The notes beneath the pieces are model-generated. The model was not told where the DNA came from, ran no database searches, and worked only from the letters and a program-made list of their open reading frames with translations. A stretch of 64,000 nucleotides of DNA from Hippopus hippopus (lineage: Eukaryota; Mollusca; Bivalvia; Cardiida; Cardiidae). The stretch is taken from positions 14,907,859-14,971,858 of the forward strand of contig OX328099.1 of NCBI GenBank assembly GCA_946811185.2. The letters run 5' to 3'. Below, in pieces: positions 25,801 to 41,000 of this stretch. The translations under genes were made by a program, and so were the position numbers. Numbering within the stretch: the stretch's first letter is position 1; every line of letters starts with the position of its first letter.

Positions 25801-28800
25801 CTTCTGATGTCTATAAAGACATCCCACTAAAACTCAAAAAGATTTTTTTTTATTTTACAGACTTGGTTAAACAATCGGACGATATAGATTCAAGATCACA
25901 GTGCACGTTCTGTGCAGTCTGAACTTGATCTATGGCGTCCATTGAAGCCCATATTTCGCAAATGGTGCTGAAAGGCTTAGAACTAAATCACCCGTTCTTT
26001 TACAGCTTTGAAAATACCGAATCCAAATGTCAAGGGAGCCACAAACATCGGGGAGGAGAATATGGAAATTTCTGTCGTTGTGGGCGGAGTCATGGGCGGA
26101 GTCTTGGTTGTTTTCATCGGCATAATGCTATTTGTCATGCTCAGAAGGTACTGATGGTTATTTGAATTGTTTCATAGAAGAAAGCTTTTGACCTTCTTGA
26201 CACTAACAGACAGTGTTTAGTATTTTTATACATAGTATGTAGAAACGCACTGTATTTTACCTTGTGATTACTTTGAACGAACTCTAGAGCTAGAACACTT
26301 CACAAAATGAGAGTGAGGGACTTTGAAATGAAGAAAAATATTTATGATGTTACATGTATAGACTATATGTATATAGATCCAGATCTAATATAAGTGGATT
26401 TAGATCTTTAGCATAGATGTAGGTCTGGTATTATTCTTTTTCGTTAGTTTGGCCTTGCTTAACATGTTACCACTGCTTCTTTTCATTATGCGTTTGTCAC
26501 TTAATGTCGCTGAAATGTATTATTTTTGTTATTTTGTCTAAGGTGCAAGAACTCATCATCAGATAACCGCCAATCTAGAAAGTCAAACCGGCGTAGCCGT
26601 GAGACTCACACAAGCGTAGAAATTATAGATGGAAATGGGCAGATAAATCACGGATCATCTGTCGGCCAGTCGCCGACCCCAAGTCGAGCATCCAGTTTGG
26701 CAACAATAAAGACCAATTGCACACAGTCACACGGTAAGTTGTGGATCATGATTATTCTGTATACCTACGAGACTCCACCAATTAAACGTTTACTAAACAA
26801 TTCCGAGTTCAAACGACTTTAAGGAAAAAAACCTTTTGAAACATTTTGGGAAGAGGAGAAACTGCTGGTAACCAGCAGTTTCTTTTTCCCTAAATGCTTT
26901 CTACCGTTTAAGGAAATTCTAGACCATTTGCGTCTCAGTTGATTTGTAGTCAGCAAATGCTGCTATTTTCGTCTTGTACAAAGGTTTTTCCTTCGGGAAA
27001 GGGTTAAGAAATGAACCCTTTTATTATTGTTTGTCAGCACTTCGTCACAACTCGGTCGATTCCGTAACTACATTTGTAACTTTGATCGTATTAAGGAATT
27101 TCCCGTTGGAACTACTTTTAGTCACATGATCCTAAAATTGGCGATACCCATGAAATTCTTTCACTCAAAGAGGGCAACAACTACGGAGTGTTGTTTACAT
27201 TTATCAGTCCTTTATGGAAAGCTTCAAAAATTGATTATTGCACGTAAAAGATGAATTTGGAACTGTTTGAAATGTATTTAGAACGAGTTCGATCGAAAAC
27301 TGACTTGCGTATTTTTTTTTTCAACGGAGTCTTATTATCTAAGAGCGGTAAAACAGTTTGCTTCCGGCGAAGAAATGTCAAGCGTATGCGAATATCACAC
27401 ATCCCGTAATAAAGCCGATGGTCTTAATTATTAACGGATCACCGGTGACCAGCCTAGCTGCTGACAATACAGTCATGTAGATATACAGTATTGGGATATA
27501 TGGTAGCGCTTAAAGAGGCCCTTATACTCATTTTCAGTCAGTTTTAACTCATTTTGTCTTTATTTTATTAAAATATAGTCATTCTTATATCTTCGTGCCA
27601 AATATTGCGCCTGACGGTTGCAAGGTTGCTTAGATTACGGACGATAGAAAATGCATATCGCTGAGTTGCGGCCTTCCATGTAAACACACTCGTCGTTTCC
27701 GGTTTTTGAATCGAAGATTTTCGATATATCCGTTATACACTCGGGTAGATTCGTATGATGATCATGCATTCTTAACGTGACTATATTTGACCTTCGCCCT
27801 GCGTCTAATGAGGTAAACAAAGGAAAATGGAGGCTTCTCTGTTGCAGCCTCGATTTTCAGACGGAGGTCGCGGCCTATATGCAAATTACACCGTATCCGA
27901 TTCTAGGCGGAAACCAACGATAAATTTCCGTGACGCACCGCCATTGTTTACAGCTTCGATCATCAACTAGTTTTCTTCTGACCAATGTTCGGTTTCTAAT
28001 ACAAATCTCCGTGTTTCTTTTTTTCAGTTACACCATATATGTCAGTAATTTATCCATGTTTACACAAAGGACTGATTTCTGTACCATTCTAAATTGTTTG
28101 AAATTTAACAGCGTTTTTGCTCACCGGCTGTAGACGGGCATCTTTAAAACTAACGCTAGTCAATACAAGATAAGGAATATACCGTAAAATATTCATTTAC
28201 TACATTGTGTAAATGGCCTTCCCGGGGTATCGATTGGCGGTAGGAATGCCTCTATATGGGTGTCATAAATTTATCAGCAAATAGGCCTATAGGGGCCCAC
28301 CGAATAAATACTTCAACATTTTTTACCAATAGGAAATTACTATCTTTTCATTCAAGTATACCAATACCGAGAAACAGATCAGATGCGAGCGAAAAAATGA
28401 TTACTTTTTGGGGAATTTTCCTTGAAATTAAGTGCAGCAAATTCAAAATATTTGCTATTTCGTATATCATTTTGAATATAAATACTTGTATTGACGCATC
28501 TTCACTTAATTTGAGTGTAGTCTGAAGATTTGTCAGAATCCATCAAAAAGATGACAAATATGAAAATTGCTTAATTCATCAACTCATAATTATGTCGTCA
28601 TAAAGTCTTTTTGGTTAGAATACAACATAAAAATTGAGCCACGCTATGGCAAAAGGGGGCTTAATGCCTCTCCGTAATCCATCATACCTAGCAAATCATC
28701 ACATACTTATGGATCCATAAATCCGTTTTGTCTTACAACTGACTGGATCTGGAAATAGACTGGTCCTCTGACTTGTAAAAAAAAAATGACTAATAGGAAA

Positions 28801-31800
28801 AAGTTTCGGTCCAGGTCAGCCTGCACGGACTGCGATAATTTTTGCAGATGCATTAAGCCCCCTTGTCACAGAGCATGGCTCAAATGTTTTGTTTAGTTTT
28901 TGAAAATCTCAACCCTTTACCACACATTCCCGAAATTTTACGACCCTGAGCATGAAGTATTTTGAAAACATTGCGCGTAAAGAAGAAAATACTGGTAGCC
29001 AGCCTTTTCTCACATTGTTTTCTACCCAACCTAGGGAATTCTACCCACCCTACCATCGCTTGTGCCACTAAAAAAAAAGAATCGTTTGCAAATGCTTTCA
29101 ATTTGGACGGGTCTTATCATCTATTAAAGATTTAAGTGTGATATCACACCGAAGAGAACGCTTGTTCAGATATGGCATCAAAACTTTCTGATCTTTGCTG
29201 ACAGCTAGTAGATCTTCAATATTACTTACTCTGGGTTTTTCCTTGGGAAATTAAATGTCCCAAATCGGTTTTTGGACCGTGAGTTTAAAGGTTACTTTAT
29301 TTACATGTATGTAATATCGTTTAACTTCTGAATACAGTAGTGGGCTTAGAATTGTATTTATAAGGGAGGGGAACGAATACAAAAACTGGTATTTAAATAT
29401 TCGTTTTAGTATTCGAATATATTCGAATATTAGTTCATACAATTATAAAAATATTAACTTTTCAGTGTCCGAAATCTGACTGGCCGAATAGTAGTTCACT
29501 TTTAGTCACTCGTCGATCTAATGATATGATTAGATATGCGCTTCGAACAACTTCACCAGCTAGTTTACGAACCTTTATAGAGACAGGTCATCAGTGAAAT
29601 AGAGGATATTTGTTTTTTTCGGTTAAAGATCGAAATCTATTTCATTGAGTGAACATCATCGGTAATATTTTCACGAGTGGCGCAGCCACGAGTGAAAATA
29701 TTACCGATGGTGTTCACGAGATGAAATAAATTTCGATCTTTAACCGAAAAAAACAAATATTCTATTTATTTCATGCTTTTAACCCTTTCTGGGAGGAACT
29801 TTATCAAAAAAACCAGTACAGTTCTTTTCAGTTATTCCCCGTGGTGTACCCCCTCCGCATAGCAACGCATTACAATATTACGTCAAGCGCGAGAAATGTA
29901 AGGTAAATGACGTCATATTTCCATCTGGTTGTGAGTCACGCGCATTTTACCTAGGTAACTAGAATATAAAAATCGGTATTTTCACTGGTCGTAACCATGA
30001 AATATCGAAAAATATTTCACCGATATTTCTCGATAACCTACCGGAAAGCATGAAATAATAAATACTATTTATCAATAATTCTACATACTAATTTCTACTA
30101 ACTAATGTTACATGTAACAGCAAGTCGTCTAATTGGCTGAGACGTTTAATCTCAGCCAGTAAGTCGGCTTGGGAGACAGTGGTGTAGAGGTAGAGTACCG
30201 GCTTCTAAGATCGAATGTTCCGAGTTCGAATCATGAGATGAGCGGCTCCGACCTTTTGAACTGCAAATACATGTGTCAGGGCGCTAGTACTAGTAGAGGT
30301 TTCAAAATGTAATCGTCAAGAATGATTAGCACTAGTTTTGAGAACTGAACAATGTTTAGAATGGCTGGTAAACTCGAAAGATCGAGAAAAATAAAAATCT
30401 CAAAGAATATTATGACATGATTTTATTTCAGTTTTCCGGCAAAATTGATTCTATTTTAGCAACCATACTTTGAATTTCAGTATTATTTACAAGTACATGT
30501 ATCTACTTTGCTTTTTTCTTTTCTGTTTCAGTGACTATTGACGATCAGGAAGTTTTGTACGTAAATCTCAAGAAGAAGAACCCAACTCCATTACCGATTC
30601 CTGTTCCGTCGCCTAAACTGTCAACTTTCCAGCGAAAAGTAAGTCTTCACTCGGTCAGCTGACTGGTCATTCAACACGTGCGATTGTGTGGTGCTAAACA
30701 CCGTTTTCAACATTTTTGTCGTTGTATCAAGTCGGTCGACGCACCCATTAATCCTTTTTTCGAACTTTCTTGCCGGTAAAATGCACATTGGCTTTCAAAG
30801 CCACTGGTTGTTTTGTCACATAACGAAAGATGAAATAATCTAGGGCCACTTAAAATGACAATAAAGCCCATAAGTAAACAGAGCGGGTGTTTAAATGCTT
30901 TTGAATTTAAATCATACCATTCAAAAGTATGGAAATTATTGTGAAGATGACAACATGTCATTGTACGGTCGGTCCAAGTGTTAGACGCTGATTGATAAAT
31001 TAATTTCAAAACTAGGTTAAACCCAGCCGGGTAGCTGTGTCTTTTGTTTACTTTTTGCCTGATTTTAAAATTCTTTTTTCTGCAAGCGACTAACACATGG
31101 CCCGACCACACGATAACAGACTGTCATCTCCACAATATTTTTCATACTTTTAAATGGTATGATTTAAATTTAGATGTATTACGACACCTGCTTTGATATT
31201 CTGGCCTTTACTGGGCCTTTAAAAACTTTTTATGACGTTACTTTTCAATGTGCAAGAGCTTATTTTAAGTCTTTAAACTACCACCGGCGATTAAAATAGC
31301 CTTTGCGGATGACATAGATCAAGATCAGACTGCACAGAATGTGCAGTCTGATCTTTGATCAATGTAGCCCGCTACCTCATTCTAAACCACGACCAGACTT
31401 TTTTCAGCTGCCGAGGAAATCTTCTTCTCTTACCCCATAGGGAAAAAGTCGAATGGCAGCCAGAGAATCGAATTTATCATTTAGGTTTTAGCACTCAGGT
31501 TGCTAATCCTAGAAGTACAACCCAACGCTTGCTTGCTCTTACTTTCTCTATTATTTTGAACGCAAAATCTGAGGATAAACTCTTCATTTGTGAAGAGAAA
31601 ATGCGACAAGAGCAAAAACTGCTTTTATAGAGCAATTTCTCTTTTTGCCACTGTTTCTGTTAATGTATTTACATGTATATACTAAACATTGGCATAATTA
31701 ATCTATGCTGTGTGAAAACGGGGCTTAATGCATCTGCAAAAAGCATCAATTCATGTCAGCCTGCGCGGACTGTGCAGGCTGACATAGGTCGATAGCTTTT

Positions 31801-34800
31801 TCCATTCGTAAATTTTCTGCATGGTAAAGAATCATTCTACCACCGGATCCAGTCGATTGTTATATGAAATGGATTTTATGGATCTGTAATAATGTGATAA
31901 TTTCATTGGTACAATTCATCAAGGACAGGCATTAAACCCCTTTTTGCCAGCGTGCTGCTCAGGTGATGTTAAATATCCTTCTTTTTCAAGAATATTTTAA
32001 AAGTTAACTGATGCGACTTAGTATATGTTACGACCTCATACAAAGATTTCTGTGGTCCTTTTTGTTGGCATCGACGTCACTTCCTCTATATTTTATCATA
32101 AAGTAATTTGAGCTTTTTTTTTCTATCAGAATCTTGCCAATGGTACAGCCAATGGGACACTACCACGTGACGTAACGAATGACGTGTACGATGAGGATGA
32201 GCACACATATTACAACACCAAAGAAAACCTCGTTTCGAAAGTCGGGGGAATTTCCGTTGCTAAATTTAGCCAGTACATAAAGGACATGGACATGCTAAAA
32301 ACAGGTTTCAAGGAAGAATTTTCGGTAAGGAGATGTTTATTTTATACAATCCTTGGTAAATCAGTCTAAAAACGTTTTACATTGCAAGGGCGTTACGCCA
32401 ATAACCAACACTGTGTACTGTAATCGAGAATGGCAGTAAAACCCGATGGTTGTTTCCTAATATGTGACAAAACCATGGTTGCACGCTCGGATGGACGGAT
32501 AACACGGCGGCTACATGGTTCGTCCAAATTCTTTCGGGGGTAGGGGCAGGGCGGCTACATGCTCCGCCCAAATTCTTTCGGGATGCAGTTTAAAATAAGA
32601 TCAGGAGTTGCTTTATCACTCTAGAGAATGGTAGCGTTGTTGATAATTCTTTACAAAAACAGTCCAGAGGTTTCACTACCCTGAGGATAAAGGTTCTTAA
32701 AATGTTGAGGGAAAAGGATAAATGCTAGTAACCAGCATTTCTTCTTTTTCCACAATGTTTTCTACTCTATTAGAGACAAATCCCATCTGATCGTGGATCT
32801 ACACTGTCCACAAAAGGTCAGTGAGTCGCGCTTAGCAGTCTAAGAGCTTAAGGTATCCGAGTAAGGCGGGGTCTAAAATATCGAATCAACAGAAATGGGT
32901 TGAATCTAGATTCGCAAACTTTGTTGTAATCCGACAAATGGACTGCGATTCTCTTGCATTTATGTTATAATTAATTCACCCCCAAGAGGGTATTAATATC
33001 AACTTGATAACATTTAATGATAATCAAAGCTTTGATGAGGTTGCCATTAATTTTTGGCTTGATGACGAAAATGTCCCTTTTGCGGACAGCTTTAATACAA
33101 GATCAGACTGCACAGAACGTGCAGTCTGATCTTTTAGTAACACTGTCCGATATTTAAAGAGATATTTCTTTCCAAGCCAGCTTTGAAATTCATGTCAATG
33201 TCTTTTTTACGGTAGCTGAAAATGTTTATCTAATTTTATTGAAACCGCTCGAAGGAGTAATATTGTTATTCATTTTCTGTCGCGGTTCTATCTGATTTTC
33301 GCGGTTGTTCAATGATATTATCCGAGAACTTTATGAAACATTCGCTTTGTTGCCGTTCAACAGCTCTGTACAGTTTGGATTAGCTTGTCCAGCGTAATTA
33401 AAGAGAACTTATGTAAAGATTTTATTACCGTGCTGGTCACTTGGCAGTGTCCTTTGGCAAGGCAACGCAGAACACGACCGCGATTAAAATATGCCAAGAT
33501 AAATAGATTAATTAATGAGATGTGGTTGAAAATGACACCAAAGACACACAAAACTATTGTTTCCGTTTCGTTATGATTATGATGCAGTATAAAAACACTT
33601 TACACTTAGATTTTTTGGGGTCCTGCTTGGTTCATTGGTAAAGTGTAGGGCTTATAACCCATACATCCCTGGTTCGAACCTTGCAGAAAGCACTTGGTTT
33701 TTCGTAGGGGTGTCCTTTGGTAAGACAGCTCAGAGTCCTAGCCTAGTACTAGTGAAACCTAGAACATTAATGTATATGTGAGCTGTCGCAGTGATATGAC
33801 TGGAACAATGTTGAAAGCAGCGTAAAACACTGTTACTCAATAAACTGCAGAGAATTGACTAAGATACACAGAAAAGGAAACACAAACTTCAAACCCCTCG
33901 AACAGTTAACCAAATTGTTGCTTCTTCCTGCAGGCAATGTAGATGAAGATCAGACTGTTCAAATTGTATAGTCTGATCTCCGCTTTACATCGTCCAATAT
34001 TTTGTGATAATTCCGACAAATGCAGCTTTGATTATGCAAACTTCACTTCTTTGTCCTTACTGAAATTATTTGAGTCATGCTCTGAAAACGGGGCTTAATG
34101 CATCTGCAAAAAGTATCGACCCAGGTCAGCCTGCGCAGTTCGCGCAGGCTAACCTGAATCAAAACTTTTTGTTATTGGTAAATTTTCTGCATGTCCAAGG
34201 ACCATTCTACCTCAGGCTGCAGTCTGCTGTTAGACACGATGGATTTTATGGACCCATAATTATGCGATGACTTGCCTGGATTCATGCTTTACGGAGATGC
34301 ATCAAACTACCTTTTGCCAGAGCATGGCCCCTTTGAATTATTTGCTTAGCCATCTCACCAGGTAACTTTCATGTGATAACTCTAAGGGAAAAGGAACAAT
34401 AACTCGCACATGCATTAAGTAGATTCTGGATTGACCTAGGTTCTTCAAACAAGAAACCATAATTTTTCGTGAAATATTGGTCATCTCCATCCATCGATTT
34501 TTAGGACAATAGGTCAGTTAAGGTCAAGGCCGCAAGGACCTTTATTAAAAAGGCAAGTGATATTTTCTAAGCTGTCTTAAAGTACTCGAAAAAGCGCTTT
34601 ATTCCTGGAAATTCTAAAATTTCTCTATAAAAGAAACCTATTTTCATATCATTAGTCGATGAATGATCTTCTATTTTTTTTTTTCATTACAGTACAGTGT
34701 ATTATAAACTTTAATCATTTGATTGCAGCAATATCCACACGGGCTGAAGTACCCGCACGAGGCAGGCAAGAGACCACGGAATAAGTTTAAAAACAGATTT

Positions 34801-37800
34801 GCCCAAATGTTTCCATGTAAGGGTTTTTCATACATTATTAGCTCAGCTGTTTTCAAAGAAAACGTTGAGGTATTGTTATAACCATGTCGTCGTCGTCGTG
34901 CAAAAACTTTGACATTTTATAATATCTCTGTCATTACTGAAGGTATTTACTTCAAACTCAGGTTAGTTTTTAACTTTCAAAAGGGGAACCCATACAAGAG
35001 GAGCAGGTAAACATCAAAACATTTTTGACCCAGTGTATGCCCCCATTTCGACGTAAAATTTTCACTGGAACATTCTGTTTCAAAAAGCAACTACAAGCAT
35101 GCGCATGCGGTGCTCTCGTTTTAAATGCAGTATGAACTACAAATTATCATTTTTATTCCTCAATTCAATTTCTGTCTTAATATGATCTTTTATTTGTTTG
35201 TTTGTTTTAAGCTTGATTGTAGCCAAGGCACACTTACTGAAATTGACAATCATTCTTGCATACAAAATGTAACATTAAAATCTCATTAATTTGATCTTAA
35301 TCTATAGGCTGCTAAGGGCGACTTAAGGACCTTTCGCGAACAATGTAGATTAAGATCAGACTGTACAGAATGTGCAGTATGATCTTGGATCTAAACTGTC
35401 CGATAAGGATTTTTCTTTTTTTTAAACAAAAAAACAAAAAAAAAAAAAAAAATTGGGGTTTTTACTATGGGCTTGAAAGTTTCATTTTACTTATTTAGCA
35501 GGTTACGGATCAAACCATAAACGATGCTTACAGTGGAAAAGGAAAAGCAGCACTTATCGTAAAACTGAAAGCGCATATTTTTCTTGCTTATAAGGAAAAC
35601 ATTCAGAATGTTTATCAGCGATGTTTGTTTAGTTACATTCTGAGTTCATTCCTGAGACTTTTATTAGGAATGCAACTTTGAACTCTTCGCCAGATGACAA
35701 AAATTTAGGACTTGACAATTTTGAGAGCATTTGCAGACGACAAACTGAATGTAGAATTAATGATAACAAGGATGGAATAGGATGGAAAGCATATTGTGAA
35801 AAGAAGAAAATTATTGTTACCAGCAGTTTCATCTTTTCGCAAAATGTTTTCAAGATACTGGTACCTACATCCTGAGATTCGTTATAAGTGGAATTGCTTA
35901 GCAAAGGGTTGAACTTCTTCATATAAGAACTTCGTTATATAAGATAATTCTTTTAGGTGAAAATACATTCTTCCTGAATTTCGTTAAACACAGGTTTGCT
36001 TAGTATATGGCTTATCTCTTTACCTAACGACAAAATTGTAGGCCTTTTCAAACTGAAAGCATTTGCAGGTGGCAAATGAAGTGTGACTCAAAAACTGCAA
36101 TTTCTCTTTGGAAGTGCAGAAAACATTGTGGGAAATGGAGATGATGCTGGTGACCAGCATTTTGTCCTTTTTCAACAATGTTTGCAAAAGCCTTCTTCCC
36201 TTAAGTTGTTAAAACTCGGGATTGTTTGGTAAAGAGTTAACTACGTTATAAGATATTCCTTTTAGATGGACGTCACACTGTCCCAAATGATTGAAACCAG
36301 ATGGCTTTATGAATATGGAATCTTTAATTGCGTGAGGAGTTATACCCGTACATTTAAAAGAAAGAACTCAAAACCATCGCAGCGACGATACCGACATGAA
36401 GTATAAGGGCTCGCATTCCTTAATTGTTCTTTATATCATTCCTTGGGCGTATTCCTTTCGCTACTCCGAACACTCCGAACATGTTCTAAATCAATGGACT
36501 ATTTTAGAACACTGTGCCGTGTTCTTCAGAACATGTTCTGACTGTTCTAATTCAATCGAGGTGCAGCGCACCTGCTGAACGGTTGCTAGGTGATTCAAGA
36601 TGGCTGAAAGATGGACAGTTCTTCATGGCGAAACTTGCAATTGTCTTTTTTACAATATGAACGCCATAAATAGGAGCACTATAGACTCGGCAGTGTCAGT
36701 CTCTACTCCCTCTCCACAGCTAATCATATCCTCCACTAGCGCAGCTAAGACAGTAGCTCTTGCAACAGCCATCATGGCAATGTACATTAATTTCGGTATC
36801 GATTAGAACAATGTTCCGAAAATGCTCCATTCAGAACATAATTCCAGAACACTGTATGTGTTCTGAAATATTTCATTCGCACATTTTAGAAGAGCATTCC
36901 AGAACACTGGACATTGTGCCAGAACAGGTGAATGGAATACGCCCCTTGTCTAACTCCCAAGAATTTTTTTTCAAATTTCAAAGTAACGCAAATTCTGATT
37001 GGCTAAACCAGATGGTTTAGCCAATCAGAAATTGCGTTACTTTCTAATTCTAGGATTAGAATCAAAATGCGACTTAGAATGTTTTGTTGAATACGGGGCC
37101 AAGGCCGAATTTGACCATTTTCCTTATCGTGTGTCCATCATTGCTCAGCATTACCACATTTTGTATAAGAGTGTTATTCCTGTTTCTCCAGATGATCATA
37201 GCCGAGTGGTGCTGGAAGAAGATCCAAATGAACCGGATTCAGATTACATCAACGCAAGCTATATAGAAGTAAGATATTGCATGAAGAAATATGATTAAAT
37301 CTGAAGGAATGTTTTACGTTACTTCTAACGTTGAAAAGTTCACATTCTCGTATATATTTTGGGCTTTACGAGTACTTGGCTAGGGTTCTGAAGTGTCTTG
37401 CCAAGGACACCCCCGCGATAAACCAAGTGCTTCGAGTGAGGAGCGAACCTGGTGCCTTGATGTTACTAGTCCTACACTTTACCACTGAGACATACATGAC
37501 CCGTATCATTAAATTTGTTCCATCAGCTTAGTTTTGTCATCAGCCGGCTCGATCTATATTAGTGGCACCGCAGGGCCCGAACCTGGTAAAACGCAGGAAA
37601 GACATGAAGAATGGAGCGGTGGCTATGGTATGTGACAAAAATGTTGTTGAAAGCAAAAAAAAACATGCGTTCTACGAGACTCATTGTGTTTTTACTGACA
37701 ATGTAGATCAAGGTCAGTCTTCACAGATTATGCAATCTGATCTTGGATTTACACTGTCCAATTCCAAGAGAATTTGCCTATAGATGAGTTGTTACTTACC

Positions 37801-38017
37801 AGTATAAATATCTAAACACTTTAATGTTGTTTATTGAATCAAGTTAACGGATATTTTCATTCCGTTACACATATTGCATTTTCGATGATATCTTCTCAAG
37901 CAATATTTCGCAAAATATAAAATTACACACAAATCTTCTTCTTCTTCTCTTTCTTCTTCTTCTTCTCCAGCTTTCTCCTCCTCCTCCTCCTCCTTATTTT
38001 TCTGTCACTTCTTCTTC

Positions 38018-38053
<36 letters not shown>

Positions 38054-41000
38054 TTCTTCTTCTTCTCCTTCTCCTTCTTCAGCTTAATCTTCTCTTTTCT
38101 TACTGATTTTTTTTTCTGCCTGATTTCAGAGTGTTGACTATCCCAACTGTTACATAGCAACACAAGGTAAGAGCTTGTATTTGTTAACCCTTATCCAGCT
38201 AAATAACTAAAATAAAATTTCTAATTCAATAGTAAAAACCCAAATATTACTATTTCAAAGTTACATTTTGGGGAATAGTATCTCCTTACCGAACAGTGTA
38301 GATCCAAGATCAGACTGCACGTTCTGTGCAGTCTGATCTTGATCTACACTGTCCGCAAAAGGTCAGTGAGACGCGCGTAGCAGCCTAAAAGTTAAGCCTT
38401 TTCAGCACAATCCTGTGTTTTAACGACCCTAATGAAGAAGGCTTTTTAAAACATTGTTAGAAAAGAAGAAAATGCTAGTGAACCAGCATTTTTTTTCCTT
38501 TTCAAAACCATGTTTCTTTCCTTTCAAAGAGTGACACATTCCATCATTTGAACCAGATTGAATTTGTCGTCTGCAAATGCTTTCAATTTGGACCAGTCTA
38601 AATATTTTGTTATTTGATAAGGAGTTAGTCGTATGCTGTGCCTCGGTAGCCTAGTAGTGATTCGTAGAGCTAGAAATCCAGGGATTGTATGTAGATTTGA
38701 TACCAAATGCGACAAAATTGCTCTCTGAACCTAAATGAAAGTCGTCGTGACGGAATTTATTCCTCTCAACTCTGAACTTTCTCTCAAGGAATGCATGAAT
38801 AGGTGTGCGTGTTATCGGGATATAACTTAATACTGACCAGGACGCTTCGATTCTTTGCTTTGACCCAGATCCTTTTGTCATCAAATTGTATCAAGAAGGT
38901 CTTCGTTATAACAATGAGACAGCCATTTAAATTAAGTGGACAATTTAAGTGAAACGGAAATGTCCAAATTTAAGATCGCAATTATAGCACGTGTAACTTC
39001 ATGACAAAAGATTAAATTTCGGACTTTTCCAAATCCAAGGCACCTGTAAATGACAAACTGAATTTAGATCAAATGACGGAAGTTATGTTTGAAAGGGTAG
39101 AAAACACTGTATGAAAAGGAGAAAATGCTAGTAACTGAAAGGGTAGAAAACACGGTAAGGATAGGGGGAAAATGCTCGTAACCAGCATGCACTCCTTTTC
39201 CCACAATGTTTTCAAAATCCTCCTCCCAAAGGTTAAAAAATCAGGATTGTGTTGTAAAGGGTTATTAGCCCCTAGTTATTTTAAGCCCTAAACCATCTAA
39301 TGTTTGGGAGTTCACACATGACAACAATTATTTTTGTGCATCTGATACAATATTTATACAACAATACAAGGCTTCATACACAAGGATGGAAAGTGGGGCG
39401 TTCATTGTACAAAAAAATAGGATCTAACATAAGATGGCGTTTGAGATCGAATTTCAGTCCAAACAACATGGGCTGCAACACGCCAAAAAGGGCAATCGGA
39501 CGTTTGCGTAAAGTGTCGTCTCGGATCAGCCTGCGCATTCCGCGCAGACTAATCCGAGACGACACTTTCCGGTCTAATGTAATTTTCTGTTTTGTGTAAT
39601 GTCTACTGTAGGACAAAATCTAATATAGTCGTAAAGTGCCGTCTCGGATTAGCCTGCGCGGTCTGCGCAGGCTGATCCGAGACGACACTTTATGTAAATG
39701 TCCAAATGCCCTTTTTCGCGTGTTGAAGGCCATATGTTATGAAGCGAGCCTCTTGCGAACTTAACATTTTTCTGGACGAGGTTGATAAAATTTTTATACA
39801 ACAAAAACAAGCAAAATTAATGTCAGATTCTTTTTATCGCATTGTGATGTCTCACGATTTATTAGTCAAAATATGCACAACCAAACATGCACTCTAGGGG
39901 ATTACCATGAATAAAACCCGACTCGCTTTTTTCTGAAAGCAGTAGGGCCAATAACATGACGTCATATATATGACGTCACATGATGTTTATCTCAAAGGTG
40001 TGTAAGATAAGAAAATTTGTTATGGCTGTATTACACTGAAAATAAGGGTAGTTATGTGATAACTACATATCAGCCGTGCTCTGTGACAAAGGGGCTTGAC
40101 ACATCTGCAAAAAGTATCGACCCATGTCAGCGTGCCCAATCTGCGCTGGCTGATATGAGTCGAAACTTTTTGGTATTTGTAAATATTCTGCAATTTAAAA
40201 CACCATTTTATCTCAAGATCCAATCGATTGTTGGACTGAATGGATTTTATGGATCCATAATTCCATGATGACTTGCTTGGTATCTCGTAATGCATCACAG
40301 GGATGCATCAAGCCCCTTTTTTTGCCAGAGCATGGCTTAATTATGCTTTTATATCAACCTAATCCGAATAAATGACTAATTCCACTTCAGGTCCAAACAA
40401 AATTACGCTGAACGATTTCTGGCGAATGGTGTGGCAAAATAAATGTGGTAAAATTGTTATGTTGACCAACCTAATTGAAGAGTCCAAGGTGAGCGGTTTA
40501 TTTTTTGTCATGTGCATTGATTATTTTTTAATATACATGTATTTCAGCCGTGCTGTGGAAATAGGGGGTTTAATGCATTTCCATGATGCGTTATACCAAG
40601 CAAGTCATCATATAAGTATGGATCCATAGAATCCATTTTGTCTGACAACCGGCTTAATCACGAGGTAGAATGGTCCTTGGACATGCTGAAATTAGACCAA
40701 TAGTAAAGAGTATCGGCTCAGGTCAGCCTGCGCGGACTGCGCAGGCTGACCTGGGTCGATACTTTTTGCACATGCGTTTAGCCCCCTATTCACAGAGCAT
40801 TGCGCATATAGATAAAACCTTTCTCTGGCAAGAGAGGGTTTAATACATATCCATGATGTATGATACCAAGCAGGTCATCACGTAAGTATGGATCCACATC
40901 GAATTTTTCAGACAACCGGTTGAATCCAAAGGATTGACCATGCAGAAAATTGACCAATATCAAAAAGTTTCGACCCAGGTCAGCCTGCGCGGACTGCACA

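Larger units (their letters stand above)
26734..30531. other. Intron 5 (3.8 kb)
   Basis: P1 pieces (26800-27010, 28908-29130), a dispersed repeat, a P3 copy, the 29597 hairpin and a tRNA-like patch near 30178-30260 that resembles S4. 27960-28620 is AT-rich with nothing recognised. Confidence 0.6.

Noticed and set aside
25855..25900. Acceptor-like tattttacag before acttggtta
   Set aside because: The following sequence is a P2 hairpin with no open frame that fits the exon phases.
30707..31111. Minus-strand frame of 134 codons
   Set aside because: It covers an inverted S2 fragment and a P6 palindrome.
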